A DNA stretch of 64,000 bases from NCBI GenBank assembly GCA_021396245.1, contig WNYE01000069.1, positions 1-64,000 on the forward strand, given 5' to 3'. Position numbers and translations under genes: made by a program. Origin of the DNA: Sporothrix humicola. Lineage: Eukaryota > Ascomycota > Sordariomycetes > Ophiostomatales > Ophiostomataceae. The number at the start of each line of letters is the position of its first letter. The stretch's first letter is position 1. The notes under the pieces were generated by a model. That model was not told where the DNA came from, ran no database searches, and saw nothing but the letters and a program-made list of their open reading frames with translations. Of this stretch, positions 14,335 to 24,336 are shown one piece after another.

Positions 14335-14952
14335 CCATTCTGTGCCTGTGCTGTGGGATGGGAGAGGAAGAAGGGAAGGAGGAAAGAACACTCTTGTAGC
14401 AGTAGTAGCCGTGACCGCAACCTCTTGATGCACCCGCAACGCGACAGTGAGACGGAAAACAGAGAAAGATTGACGATGCAGGACATGGGGGATGGGGCAA
14501 GAACAACTTTATGCTTGAATCCAATCACGACCGAATCACAGTGCAACGAAAAAGAGAGCAAAAAAAAACAAAAAAAACATACTTGCTCCGTAGTACGACG
14601 ACGCCCAACGTAAAAGTTAAATATCAAAGATATTTAGAAGATATAAAAGCAAAAGTTTGTAGTTTAAAAATGACCATATTTCTATGCATTTGTACTACGT
14701 ACTCGCACCAAAGACCTAGAAAATGCCGCCAAATGCTGGAAAAAAGTGGCCAAATGATGTGAAGCTGGATGGTAAAAAGCCAACAAGATGATAACTAAAC
14801 GCCATGGCTATGATGTTAGACAAAAGGAACTCCCAAAACGACGGAAATGAAATATCGGCAAGAAGATTCCACTGACAAAAGGTCCAGTGGAAGAGGATCG
14901 AAAGCAAAGATTGTCGTAGAGCAGAGATAACAAGAATATTCACAGAGCAGCC

Positions 14953-17264
14953 TCAGTCCTCATCGTCGGCGAGAGCCAATTCAACAAAGTTGCGCACCCA
15001 CGCCGCCATTTCCGGATCCAGCTCGTCGGGGTTCTCGATAGGGCCGTTTCCGGGGCCGTTGTTGGCTTGACGTGCTCGGCCAGCATCGAAATCGACGTTG
15101 ATGAATCGTCCCGGTCCCCGGACTCGCCGGGCACCGCCGCGAACCTGTCCACCACCTCCACCTCGTCCCCCTGCATCTCCTCTGCCACGGCCGGCTGCGG
15201 CACCCCGCCATGCCCCTCGACCTCGTTGGGCTACACCATTGTTATTGTTGTGAGGGTTGCGGTTGTTATGGTTGTTGTTGGGCGCTGGGGCCTGAGCACC
15301 AGCGCCCGCTGCAGCTGGCACTGGCTCCATGGCGATGCGAAGAACAAGAGGTCCCTCGTGGGCAACGTTGACATTTTGAGGCACCGCGCGGGCGGCCCCG
15401 GCTTGCCGTGCATCTTGCCTGCCACCGCCATGACCTCTCGGTGCGCCTCGTTGATTTGGCCCGCCGCCACGTCCACCCCGGCGGCCACCGCGGTTGTTGG
15501 CATTGCGCGCCTGTGCTCCTCCAGGGCCGTCGTCCTCCATGAACTCTATCTCCGAATCCGAGTCCCAGTCCTCTTCTTCTGAGTCCGAGTCCGACATCAC
15601 GTCATGGTTCATGTCTGCTATGTCGATAGCCGCTCCACCGTTGAACGCAAAGATCTGCCCGCCACCGCCGCCCTCGTCACCGTCCTGGAGCTCCCACAGC
15701 CGGTTGAAGCATCCTGTCCGCCGGCCGTCGGGCGCCTCACCAAAGTGTCGGTACGGGTTGCTCGAATCCAGCCATGCCGAGCAAAGGTAGCAGAAGTGCG
15801 TGTTGCAGCGGAAGCAGATCATATGGTTGCAGCCCATGGTCTTTTGTGCCGGCGCCGCGCATGTCGGGCATGGCGTCGTGTGAAGCGCGAGGTACTCAAG
15901 GGACGCCTTGTCTTCTTCAGCCAGCTCGCCAGTGTTTCGCGGTGCGCAGTATACAAAGTCGCCGTGCCATGACAACAGGCAGCGGCTGCAGAATGCGAAG
16001 TGGCAGTCTTCGCAGATGCACAGGCGCTCTTCTGACGCCGAATACTTCTTCTTGCCCTTTCCGCCATTGTTGCCTGATGCTGCTGCGGGATCTCCGTCTT
16101 CCTCCTCCTCCTCCTCTTCTTCCTCGTCGTCACTTTCGTGTAGCGAGAGACCCTGCGGCTTCCTGTGCTTGTTCGATCGTGCTGCACCGTTACACCACGC
16201 ACGGGGACAATAGACAGTGTTTTTGTCTGACTCGAGCGCTGTCTTGTACTTGAGATCAATGTAGCGCTTCACCAGGTTCTCTTCAATAGGAATCTGCAGC
16301 AGCTCGCCGGGACTAACGGATACGAGCTTGGGTTTGCTGCTCTTCTTGCCAGCCATCTGTGCTGCGGCATTTCGCTCTTTAGAGCAGTTCGGCTCGAGGC
16401 AGCGGACAGACGCCAGATCACCTTCAGTGATGGCACTGCTGTAGAACTCCTGCAGACACTTGCGACAAAAGACATGGCCGCAGTCCTGCATACGATGGCA
16501 AGCAGCTCCTTTCTTCGGGTCTGCACACACACAAAAAAAAGGTTAGCATTGGTGTCGTAGACAAAGGGGAAATTAATGCACGGGGAGCCGCATGGAATTT
16601 ATGTACCTAGGCAGATGCCACAGCCAAACGTCTCTCTGGCAAAGGCAGCCTGTTTTGCAGCGACATCGTAGTTGAGAATTGCGACCTTGTGCTCAGTATC
16701 CACGGCAAGAAAGCCGTCCTTGACAAGTCCAAACACCTTATCGTCCGCTGCCTGCTGAATGTGATCGACGTAGCTAAAGACCACCTGGTCGTGACCCATA
16801 TCCTCCCATAACCGTCCACAGTCGCCCTCGAGACGTGTCAGGACAGAGTTTGGCAGCCACGGGGGCATGGCCGAAACAGCTACTGTTGGCGGTTCTTCCA
16901 CGGGGTAAGCAGGCGGCAGCGTTATCCGCAGCTGCAGTGATGGCAGGTAGGCCAGGTCGTGTGTGTCAAGGGCTTGGTGCGGTACATTCCTCGCATCCCC
17001 GCCAGAATCGGCCGTAGAGGTGCCGGCACCAGCAGTGGTGGCCGAAATGCCAGAAGTCGCCGGGGCCCCCGTCGTGGCATTTTCGATGATGCCGGTGGCA
17101 GGGAAAGAAACCGTAACAACCTCTGCGGGGTTTACAGGCACCTCGAGCGTAAAGGCGTACTTGTTGTCGCCGTCAACGACCAGCTCCGGATAGATGGCCT
17201 TGAGCGTGCTGATCTCGACCGCGCGCAGGTCGTCGTAGTCGATTTCTTCGTCGTCGTAGTCCAT
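14953..17264 (-). CDS. itt1: RWD-RBR E3 ubiquitin ligase (RNF14/Itt1-like)
   Basis: Two exons, 17264-16607 and 16520-14953, flank an 86-bp intron (donor GTACAT, acceptor TGTGTGCAG, phase 1), giving 741 aa. Residues 1 to about 190 form an RWD domain with the YPEL and YPVEEPP signatures. The intron splits RING1, which starts at Cys215 (CGICLDPKKG) and continues HRMQDCGHVFCRKC. An IBR follows (VYCPRAWCNG to CSRCLLSWHG), interrupted by a Glu run near residue 355. RING2 is CPTC...GCNHMICFRC...FCYLC, and the Cys in GCNHM, about residue 450, should be the catalytic thioester cysteine. RBR ligases pass ubiquitin through that Cys, and human RNF14 uses its RWD domain to bind GCN1 at stalled ribosomes. 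Yeast Itt1 and RNF14 are about 465-475 aa. The extra length here is mostly an acidic segment and two RGG-rich stretches (about 560-590 and 650-690) before a WVRNFVELAL C-terminus. The ligase call is strong; the ribosome role is inferred. Confidence 0.95.
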
Positions 17265-18368
17265 CGCAACGGTTCGAAAAACGGCTGTGATCGGACTAGG
17301 TTTGTCACTCTCACTTCCTCCGACTCCGTCTCACTTCTCTTTCGCTTCTTCGATCCCTTCCTACCGTCCTTCAAGGTCTTCCTCGAGATTGTCCCGAGCC
17401 AATGTAGAAACCAAGTTCGAGAGACGCATCGTTCGTGCGGTATAAAAAGATGCTTAAATCTGGATACCAGGAGGCGATAAAATCATGTGGCGATGGTCGA
17501 TTCTCTTCCTTCGTGGGCGTCAGTTATAAAAGTAGGTTGGGATTGGACCTCGGGGTGGCCTCAGATCAACGAAGAGAAAAAGGGAAAAGAAGAGGAAGAA
17601 GAAAGCACTGGCATCAGGTCCGGAGCACTTGCATTGATTATGAATCGAATGGTCCCGTTCCGAATTGTGATGCCTCAGAAGGAAGGTAACGGTGCTGCTA
17701 TGAATCGTGACTCTTACGCCACCTTCAGCCGTGTGACAAAGTCCGGAAGGAGCCAGGGTTCCAGGCAGGAAGGAGCATTTGAGCATCAAATGCGGCCTGT
17801 TGACGTCCCTGAACCCGCCTATTGAGTATCTCTTTAGCACACTAAGGACGGCTAGCAGTATCGCTGATTGGCCACGGCCCCTCGTTCTTGCTTTCCCCGC
17901 CCTGTTGCCGCGTCCAATTGGGCGAGAAGCTCAACCCCCACAGAACGGTCAACACAGCAATAATACAGCAGCAGAAGCCACACAACAGCAGGTCAAGCAA
18001 GGCACCATTCAGGCCCGGCACGCCTTCCCTGGCGCCAGCTTAGAGCTCTCCTGCCCGCCTTAATCTGGCCTGCCAACCAAAACACAGCCTTCCCAAAAGA
18101 AGCGCAGAGGGTGGGAGCTTTCACGATCCCCTCAAACCACACCAAAACCTCACATAGCTTTATCTCCTCTAGCGACTGTACGACAAACCAACGGCTGCAT
18201 CGGAACACGCTTCCGCAACTGACGCCAACAAAGCATCATTGCAGCAGGATGACAGCAGACACGCCCTCCTAGCACGCCCTCCTAGCACGCCCTCCTCTCT
18301 CAACCCCTCGCACGAAGGGTCCTTTCTTGACCTAACTCTTCTTCCTCAATTCCTTTGACTTCTTCAAC
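17265..18368. promoter_or_regulatory. Shared divergent promoter, E3 ligase / ham-2
   Basis: About 1.1 kb separates the two start codons, so both promoters must lie here or overlap. ATTGG (inverted CCAAT) occurs at about 17869 and CCAATTGG at about 17912. The ham-2 side is C/T-rich and carries a small tandem repeat. No coding frame in the interval is convincing. Confidence 0.6.
18261..18296. repeat. 13-bp tandem repeat in the ham-2 leader region
   Basis: About 2.8 copies of ACGCCCTCCTAGC lie 70-110 bp before the ham-2 start codon, probably in the 5' leader or core promoter. Confidence 0.9.
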
Positions 18369-21300
18369 ATGAGTGCTCCATCTGGCGACGGACAGCCGCC
18401 GGCGGATGACAAGGCTGCGGTCGAAGGGGGGCCCCAACCGGAGACGGACCAACCCGGCACCGACACTTCAGACGCCCAAACAGCCGATCCGTCCAATGCC
18501 CAAGCTTCGTCTTCTTTCCCGCCACCACCAACACGGCCCATCTCCGCTGGGAACGAAAACGTCAATAACGGGGAAAGCTCTTCGGCGCCCACTCAGCCGC
18601 CGCCTCAACAATCTCAACAGCAGCAGCAGCAGCAGCCCCTTGACTCTCTCTCACTCTCCCAACTTCGTCGGCTGGCGTCCGAACTGCCTCGCAATGAACC
18701 TATCACGTACGATTTCACGTACGAGGACATGGGAGACTTCGATGAGGAGATTGACGAGTGGTTTTCCTACCAGGTCTGGCAGTGGATGCGTCTCAATTAT
18801 GCCCAACAACACTTTGAAAACCGTTGGGAGCGCATCATCATTCACGGCAAAGGCGGTGGCGAACGGTCCAATGACGACGACAACGACGACCACGAGGATG
18901 AATATCACGATGGCGAAGCGGGAGAGGGCCCAGACAGCAGTCAGGGCGACGGAGAAAAGGAAGAGCGCGTGTGGGACACAGTTGGTGCAGAGAAGCAGGA
19001 AATGTTCGTCGCTGGCTTGCTAAGCTATCTCGAGTCTGGGAAGCACCGCTACCGGGCCGAAGTGATTGGCTGCCTTGTTTACCTCCTCCTCGGCCGCTGG
19101 GGAACCACTGCCAGTGGCCCTCCGGACAGCAAGAGCTCGTCGGCAGCAAGGACCGTTGCTCGGCCGCGGCAACTCTCTGCCATGAAGGCGGCGGCGGCAC
19201 TCATCGGCAAGCTCGGCGGCATTCCCATTCTCTGGAAGGCTCTGCGTAAGGCGTTTGAGCCGTTTTGGTATGTGCTTGGTTTACTCAACAAGTTTATGAA
19301 GGCTGGAAACTGACTGTACAAGGGGCCCTGGTGACGTACAGCAATTGCCAACAGGGATCCTTGAAGACGCCCAAGACGACTTGGCGAACCTCATGACCAT
19401 CTTCTATGTCGTTATGCAGACGGCTCTTAGCGACCCTCTCGATATGGCCGCTTGCTATGTCAAATTAGGTATGTACCGCCTTTCAAAGGCCACATCAGCT
19501 AGGCTTCTTGCATTTGCTAATCTCATAATCAGTTTCTCTGACCCCCCCTATCCCTGACTTCATGATGAATGTGGCATCAAAGCTGAGGTGGGAAGACAAC
19601 CCGGTCGTGCTGCAGTGCCAGGTGTTCTTGCTTCTCTGGAAGGCTATCTTGCTCGTCTTCGGTGGTTCGCGCGAGCTGATAGAGACAAAAAAGGCTACTG
19701 CCGAGTCAACGGCCGACGAAGACAAGGAGAAGAACTTGATCATGGCGTCTCCCCTGGACTACCACGCTTTCCGGCAAGAAATTACCTCCAAATACCCAGC
19801 ATATATTCCTCCACAGCCATTACTACCACTTGAGGACGATAACACGACTCTCCTGCCTCCGCCGCCCAATCACCCGCCGCGGAACAACGGTTCTAACGGA
19901 ATCCTTCCAGGGCCGTCTAATGCATATGGTGGCGCCTCTATCCTTGATCAGCCCGTCCACATTGCAACACCAGCACCATCTCCACCCCCGTCGCCGGCAG
20001 CAGGTGGCAAAGGAGGAAAGAAACAAAACTACCAGACGAACCAGAACTTCCCTTTCATGTACCCTCCATTGGATGCAACCAGCAACGGTGCAGGTGGTAA
20101 AGGCTCGGCAGCGCTGCAAGACGCGCTCGTTGGGCGCAAGTGGGAGGGCAGCGATGTGCCCTCGTCCATCCTCGAGGCTGGAAAGCTTTTCTCGGACCGT
20201 GTCCGTATGACGCGTGCGGCCCGACAACTCTGGGACGAACGTGAAAAGTTTCTCAAATTTGAGCGGGGTTGGGGTGCGGCAGACGAGGACCCCCACAATC
20301 TGGACCTCATCGATGAATTAGACCTGTCTTCACTTACTCTCGAAGAGAGACAGGAACTTGGTCTAGTCAAACCAAGCGAGACGAAGACGGAGGCCAAAAA
20401 GAGCGAGGAGGACATTGACTACGGCCCAAGAAAAAACGAACTGAATGAGCGCATCAAACAACGCCTTGACGCGCTAGAGACTTTTTACGTGAGTTTGAAG
20501 GACAATGGACACGCAACGTTTCCAACATGTTACTAACAGGGCGGACCAAACTACAGCAAGAGGCGTTACCTCATTTGCAATCATTGGTTATCGTCCTTTT
20601 GAAAGCGATTTTGATGAACGTGGCGGTCCTTATGGCTCAGGCCCCGGCCGGGCAGCAGCAGCATCCCGCCGCAGGAGGGCCCAACAACCGTGGCTTCCCT
20701 AACCAACAACAGGGCAACCAAGGCAACACGGAGCCGATCGAGCTGACACCCGAAGAGATTGATGCTGCTAGGACAAGAGAAATCAGTGCCAAGGCTGTGT
20801 CTGGTATCTTGTTGCTGCTGCTGAAGTGGTTGAAAATCTCTCGTACGTCGCTACTCCCACCTTTGATGATCTATTTCGTTCGTTCGTTACTAATATGAAC
20901 ACAGATGTTCTCAAATTCGAGTATCTGACCCAGCTTTTACTCGACTGTAACTACGTGCCGCTGCTTCTCAAGCTCTGGGCGCATCAGGATGTGCAGCAAC
21001 TTGTTGATGCCCAGAATGATTGGGTGGAGTCGAGTTTCTTTTACTTCTGCAACATCCGTGCCGGCGTTCCCGAAGGCGAAGAGCAGGCAGGCACGGCCGC
21101 CGAAGACGAGGAACTAGAAAGCGAAGACGATGCTGCCCCGCCGGCAATTAAGCGGCGCCGCTCACCACCTCAGGTCCCTGGGCCCGGTGGTGCAGGTGGC
21201 AGGCCAACTAATACACACACCCGACCGGGCGGTGCCCCCCAGGTCGATGAACTTGGTTATCCGCTCGGCGAAGCACCAATCGAACCTATCACCGACTTCA

Positions 21301-21806
21301 ACAGGCGCAACTTCTTCTCCCTCATCAATCTGTTGCGGGTAATGCAAAAGATCTGCAAGAACAAGGCACACCGCAACCTTCTTCTTGTGCATTACAAGTC
21401 CTCGAATATCCTGCGCAAGATGCTGAAAGTGCCGCAACAAGAGTTGCGGCTGTACACGCTGAAGCTATTCAAGAACCAGGTGCCCTACTGTGGGCGCAAG
21501 TGGCGGCAAAGCAACATGCGGGTAATCACAGCGGTGTACCTACACTGCCGGCCAGAACTGCGCGATGAATGGCTGGCGGGCAGTGACGTTGACGGCGAGG
21601 TGGAAAGCTCGCTGCCCTTGGAGCAGGCGTTGCGCAGCCTGACGCACTGGTTCAATGTGCGGCGATACCCCGACAAGATGGCGCCCGAAGTGAGCATGGC
21701 ACTGCGCGAAGAGCACGATTTCTTTGTGCGCGAGCTGGAGAAGCTGGACCTCAGCTGGACAGAACTCAACGATGGCGAGAGCATGGCGAGCGAGTGGGAT
21801 ACATAG
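18369..21806 (+). CDS. ham-2: STRIPAK subunit HAM-2/PRO22 (Far11/STRIP homologue)
   Basis: Five exons (18369-19267, 19323-19468, 19533-20488, 20557-20842, 20905-21806) join in frame with introns of 55, 64, 68 and 62 bp and give 1062 aa. A Ser/Pro/Gln-rich N-terminus precedes an N1221-type region from about residue 112 (TYEDMGDFDEEIDEW). The C-terminal half is DUF3402-like, with EALPHLQSLVIVLLKAI, FEYLTQLLLDCNYVPLLLKLW and DWVESSFFYFCNI. The family (yeast Far11, animal STRIP1/2, Neurospora HAM-2, Sordaria PRO22) scaffolds the striatin-PP2A complex. In Sordariomycetes it is needed for hyphal fusion and fruiting-body development. At exon 4 the acceptor at 20556 is chosen because it alone keeps the frame; the earlier AG at 20539 does not. 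The TAG stop is in a hairpin loop and the frame stays open for 81 codons beyond it (separate entries). A Ser- and Ala-rich antisense frame across the 3' end is treated as a shadow. Confidence 0.96.
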
Positions 21807-21815
21807 CGTGTATCC
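21797..21815 (+). promoter_or_regulatory. Hairpin presenting the ham-2 UAG stop in its loop
   Basis: GGATACA (21797-21803) pairs perfectly with TGTATCC (21809-21815) around the loop TAGCG, and the stop codon TAG is 21804-21806. If the last A-U pair opens, the stem is 6 bp and the loop is the 7-nt AUAGCGU. That loop places U then A at positions 2 and 3, as U33 and A34 lie in a tRNA anticodon loop. Fungal A-to-I mRNA editing is known to favour adenosines preceded by U in such loops. The structure is seen in the sequence; editing is inferred. Confidence 0.75.
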
Positions 21816-22052
21816 GTCGAGTCATCTCTAGAATCATTGGGGGATGATTTGGATGCTGCAGCAGAGGAAGCAGAGGCAGAGGAAGCGATCCGCGTGGATG
21901 TGGTAGAGGGAGCGGCTGGTGCGATTGAAGTGCCTGAAGTTGCCGAAGCAGAGGATCGGGGGGGTTCTGGAACGGACAGTGAACTAGAAGGCTTCCCGGA
22001 AGTTGAATGGGTCGAAGATGTCGATGCAGAAGGAAAGGGACAGATCTTTTGA
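21807..22052 (+). other. In-frame 81-codon acidic extension after the ham-2 stop
   Basis: Directly after the ham-2 TAG and in the same frame, 81 sense codons run to a TGA. The translation begins RVSVESSLESLGDDL and ends WVEDVDAEGKGQIF. About 26 of 81 residues are Asp or Glu against about four basic ones. If UAG is edited to UGG or read through, the product would be about 1144 aa. Without that, this is simply 3' UTR. Purine-rich DNA also favours open acidic frames, so openness alone is weak evidence; the hairpin around the stop is what makes it interesting. Confidence 0.45.
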
Positions 22053-22767
22053 AAAGTCCGGGTCGCCCAGAATCCCTCAGGGCGAAGCGTCGGTGGCAAA
22101 ACACGACACATAAGAAAGTGGGACAAGGCTAGCACAATGTAATGTTCTTATAGTTGGTTAGTCCACAGCTACTATTATGATCAGCCTCGCGACAAGACGA
22201 AGAGCGAAATGGGCGAGTATTGGGGTACGAAAAATGACGAGGATAGGAGAACGCAAACGCGAACAGCGAACAGAATGTCGCGGTGCTCCTAAAACCCAAA
22301 AATTAGCGACGAACGAACAGCCAATGAGTAGTTGATGAATTAGAAAAGTCATGTTTTTTTCCCTTTATTAATTAAAAATAAGACGAATGTCGTGTGGTCT
22401 AAAAGAGTCCTTCCGCAACACTATTATTTATGGCCTCACTGGGAACACTGTAAAGCAAGGTGCCCCCAAACCACAGAAAACTCCGCTCCAAGCATCAATC
22501 CAAAAACTCCTTTGGAAAAAGACAATAAAAGCCGGCGAGTGCCATCGTGTCAATTTGTTCCCAAAAAGATGGCAAGCATCGGCCATGTCCAGCCGCTTTC
22601 AAAACCATAGGTTACCTCGGGTATCATATCCATACTCCAATTGCGTCATTTTGATCCCCTTCTTCATTTTCTCTTTATTTTTTTTCATTTTTTTTTCAGC
22701 TGTTCCTTCATATCGCTTTCAGCTTCTCCTCGGTCCATCATCTCGATGCGTGCTGCTGCCCGCTAGT
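22053..22767. other. Convergent 3' spacer
   Basis: This lies between the ham-2 region (plus) and the MARVEL-like gene (minus) and becomes AT-rich after about 22.1 kb. It must hold both polyadenylation regions. No frame in it is credible. Confidence 0.6.
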
Positions 22768-24336
22768 CTAAAACTGCGGCGGGTTGCCGTACTTACGGGC
22801 ACTGTCGGTGGCCTGTTCCTGAAGGTCGCGCGCGCCGGTCTCGAGGCCTTCACGGAGGCCGACTGAGTTGCCCGTGGCCGGGTCAATGGCGCCACCCCAA
22901 ACATTGGGGTCAACAGCAGCGTTGCGGATATTCGCGTAGTTGTCAACGCCAGTGCCGCGGATGGTAGCACTCGGGGCAGCGGCGCCGCTGCTATCAGCAG
23001 CGCCGGTATCAAGACCAGAACCAGGAACAGCACCGGCACCGACACCGGCACCGACACCGGCACCCGTACCCGTACCCGCACTAGTCATAGTAGTAGGAAC
23101 CTCGGGGGTCACGCCACGGGCATCGGCATATTCCTCAACGCCAGCGCCCGGGCCCCGGAAAGCAGAGCCTTCACCGGCGGTCGCAAGGTTGGATGTGCCG
23201 GTAGTGTTGTATGCCTCGGCGGTATGGTCAGCAGCAATGTTGCGGATGTTTTCGTAGTTGTCAACACCAGTGCCGCGGATTGTAGGGACCTCGTTTGCCG
23301 GAGCCTCTGCCAGAGCGGTGCCGTCACGGAGGTAGCTAGGGTCCACGCTGCTCTGCAGATTGGGGTCCACTTCGGCGTTACGGAGGGCAGTTGGGTCGAC
23401 GTAGGTGCCGCTGTTGACAGTAGGGTCTACATAGGTAGGGCCGTTGCCGTTGCCACGCATAGTCTTGTTGGCCAGGCGCGAGCTGACGCTGCGGTTGCCA
23501 GCAATGCCGCGTTCGACATCGTTGTTGCCGTAGTTGTTGTAGGCGTTGGGGTTCACGTTGCCATAGCCACGGCCGGCGGGCTCAACAGGCTTGTTGGGGT
23601 CGACAACGCCGTTCCCAACAGCCGTGGCCTCGGTGGCGTAGCTCTCGCGCATCTGGCCGGGCTCGGTATGCGCCGGCAGCGCGTTGGGGTCGCCATATCC
23701 GTCATTGAGGCCGTTCTGGTTCTTGCGCTTCTTGCCAAAGAGACCCAGGCGGCGGCCACTGCCCGAAGTGTAGTTGTTGTTCGGGCCAGGGCCAAACTTG
23801 CGCTCCTTGCGGTAGCTACGGAAGAGCAGGAACTCAACGCCAATGGCGACGAGGAGGAAGAAAATGGCAATGATAGATACCGCCAAGCAGGCTTTCTGGA
23901 GGCGGCAAGAGACGCGGAAGGTGGGAATATTGACAGAGATGCCATTTTGATTGTCGATGCGGTTGACGCCGGCGTCGGCAGTGCCAAAAGGCGTGCGGAT
24001 GTTGTTGCGGTTGCAGCTGCCGGAACCGCCACGGTTGGCAGTGGCAATGTAGATGAAGCCGCCAATGAAGCAAATGTCCAGGATGACGGCGATAACGACG
24101 GCCACGGGATGGCCAGCGACAAACCACAGAACAAGGAAGGCGATGAGGCAGTAAAGCGCGGCAGCGCCGGACAGACCTTCGACAGCGCGGACCCAGGTCG
24201 GGATGTCGAGGTCAGAGCTGTTTAGCTTCGAGAGGAAATAGGCAAAGATGACGAGGACGACAATGGCACAAAGAAAGATGATCATGCGGTTGAAAAACTG
24301 GAGCCACCGCAGGCCGATGCTAGTGCGGACAGCCAT
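22768..24336 (-). CDS. Four-TM MARVEL-like membrane protein with repetitive tail
   Basis: A single exon of 522 aa. The ATG at 24336 has A at -3. The frame continues upstream only to a GTG at 24414, so this ATG is preferred. Four hydrophobic segments fall at about residues 16-36, 55-73, 77-99 and 149-172, the last in the CRLQKACLAVSIIAIFFLLVAIGVEFLLF-type context of fungal MARVEL/PalI-like proteins. A basic juxtamembrane segment (RSYRKERK; GLFGKKRKNQ) leads into a long, probably cytosolic, Asn/Gly/Pro/Thr-rich tail. The tail carries VDP-containing repeats, a Gly/Ala/Thr low-complexity run and a duplicated motif, TIRGTGVDNYxNIRN, at about 351-365 and 457-471. Such proteins sit in the plasma membrane or endomembranes. 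The ligand and exact role are unknown. Assignment to the fungal MARVEL group rests on topology and remembered family pattern. Confidence 0.85.
   Translation of the reverse strand: MAVRTSIGLRWLQFFNRMIIFLCAIVVLVIFAYFLSKLNSSDLDIPTWVRAVEGLSGAAALYCLIAFLVLWFVAGHPVAVVIAVILDICFIGGFIYIATANRGGSGSCNRNNIRTPFGTADAGVNRIDNQNGISVNIPTFRVSCRLQKACLAVSIIAIFFLLVAIGVEFLLFRSYRKERKFGPGPNNNYTSGSGRRLGLFGKKRKNQNGLNDGYGDPNALPAHTEPGQMRESYATEATAVGNGVVDPNKPVEPAGRGYGNVNPNAYNNYGNNDVERGIAGNRSVSSRLANKTMRGNGNGPTYVDPTVNSGTYVDPTALRNAEVDPNLQSSVDPSYLRDGTALAEAPANEVPTIRGTGVDNYENIRNIAADHTAEAYNTTGTSNLATAGEGSAFRGPGAGVEEYADARGVTPEVPTTMTSAGTGTGAGVGAGVGAGAVPGSGLDTGAADSSGAAAPSATIRGTGVDNYANIRNAAVDPNVWGGAIDPATGNSVGLREGLETGARDLQEQATDSARKYGNPPQF
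23037..23080 (-). repeat. GC-rich minisatellite inside the MARVEL-like gene
   Basis: Imperfect repeats of an ACCGGCACCG / ACCCGTACCC-type unit encode the GTGTGAGVGAGVGAGA stretch of the tail. The period is a multiple of three, so length changes would keep the frame. Confidence 0.7.

Larger units (their letters stand above)
138..14952. other. Long spacer with no supported gene
   Basis: No open frame here shows a recognisable domain, a coherent exon chain or coding-like composition. The longer frames (for example 278 codons at 13563-14399 on plus) are Ser/Pro/Phe/Leu-rich translations of pyrimidine-rich DNA. The stretch holds CT-rich blocks (about 3.77-3.83, 4.8-4.9, 5.8-6.0 and 6.4-6.7 kb) that resemble fungal promoters or 5' leaders. 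It also holds homopolymers, small tandem repeats, a 22-bp palindrome and many copies of TACTCCGTA, TACGTCGTA and TAAGATAC. Non-coding transcripts or long leaders are possible but cannot be shown from sequence alone. Confidence 0.6.

Noticed and set aside
13563..14399. 278-aa plus-strand frame
   Set aside because: It is composed largely of translated CCCAGGTT and CACCCG tandem repeats and CT-rich DNA, with no start context or domain.
20539..20556. Alternative acceptor at 20539 for ham-2 exon 4
   Set aside because: Its phase does not match the phase-0 donor at 20488; only the acceptor at 20556 restores the conserved EALPHLQSLV reading.
21485..22135. 216-aa minus-strand Ser-rich frame across the ham-2 3' end
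   Set aside because: It is antisense to the conserved HAM-2 C-terminus and the acidic extension; its Ser richness mirrors GAN/GCN codons on the other strand.
23224..24225. 333-aa plus-strand frame over the MARVEL-like gene
   Set aside because: It is the antisense shadow of a GC3-biased coding exon; its Val/Ala/Gly-rich translation has no domain, while the minus frame has four clear TM segments.
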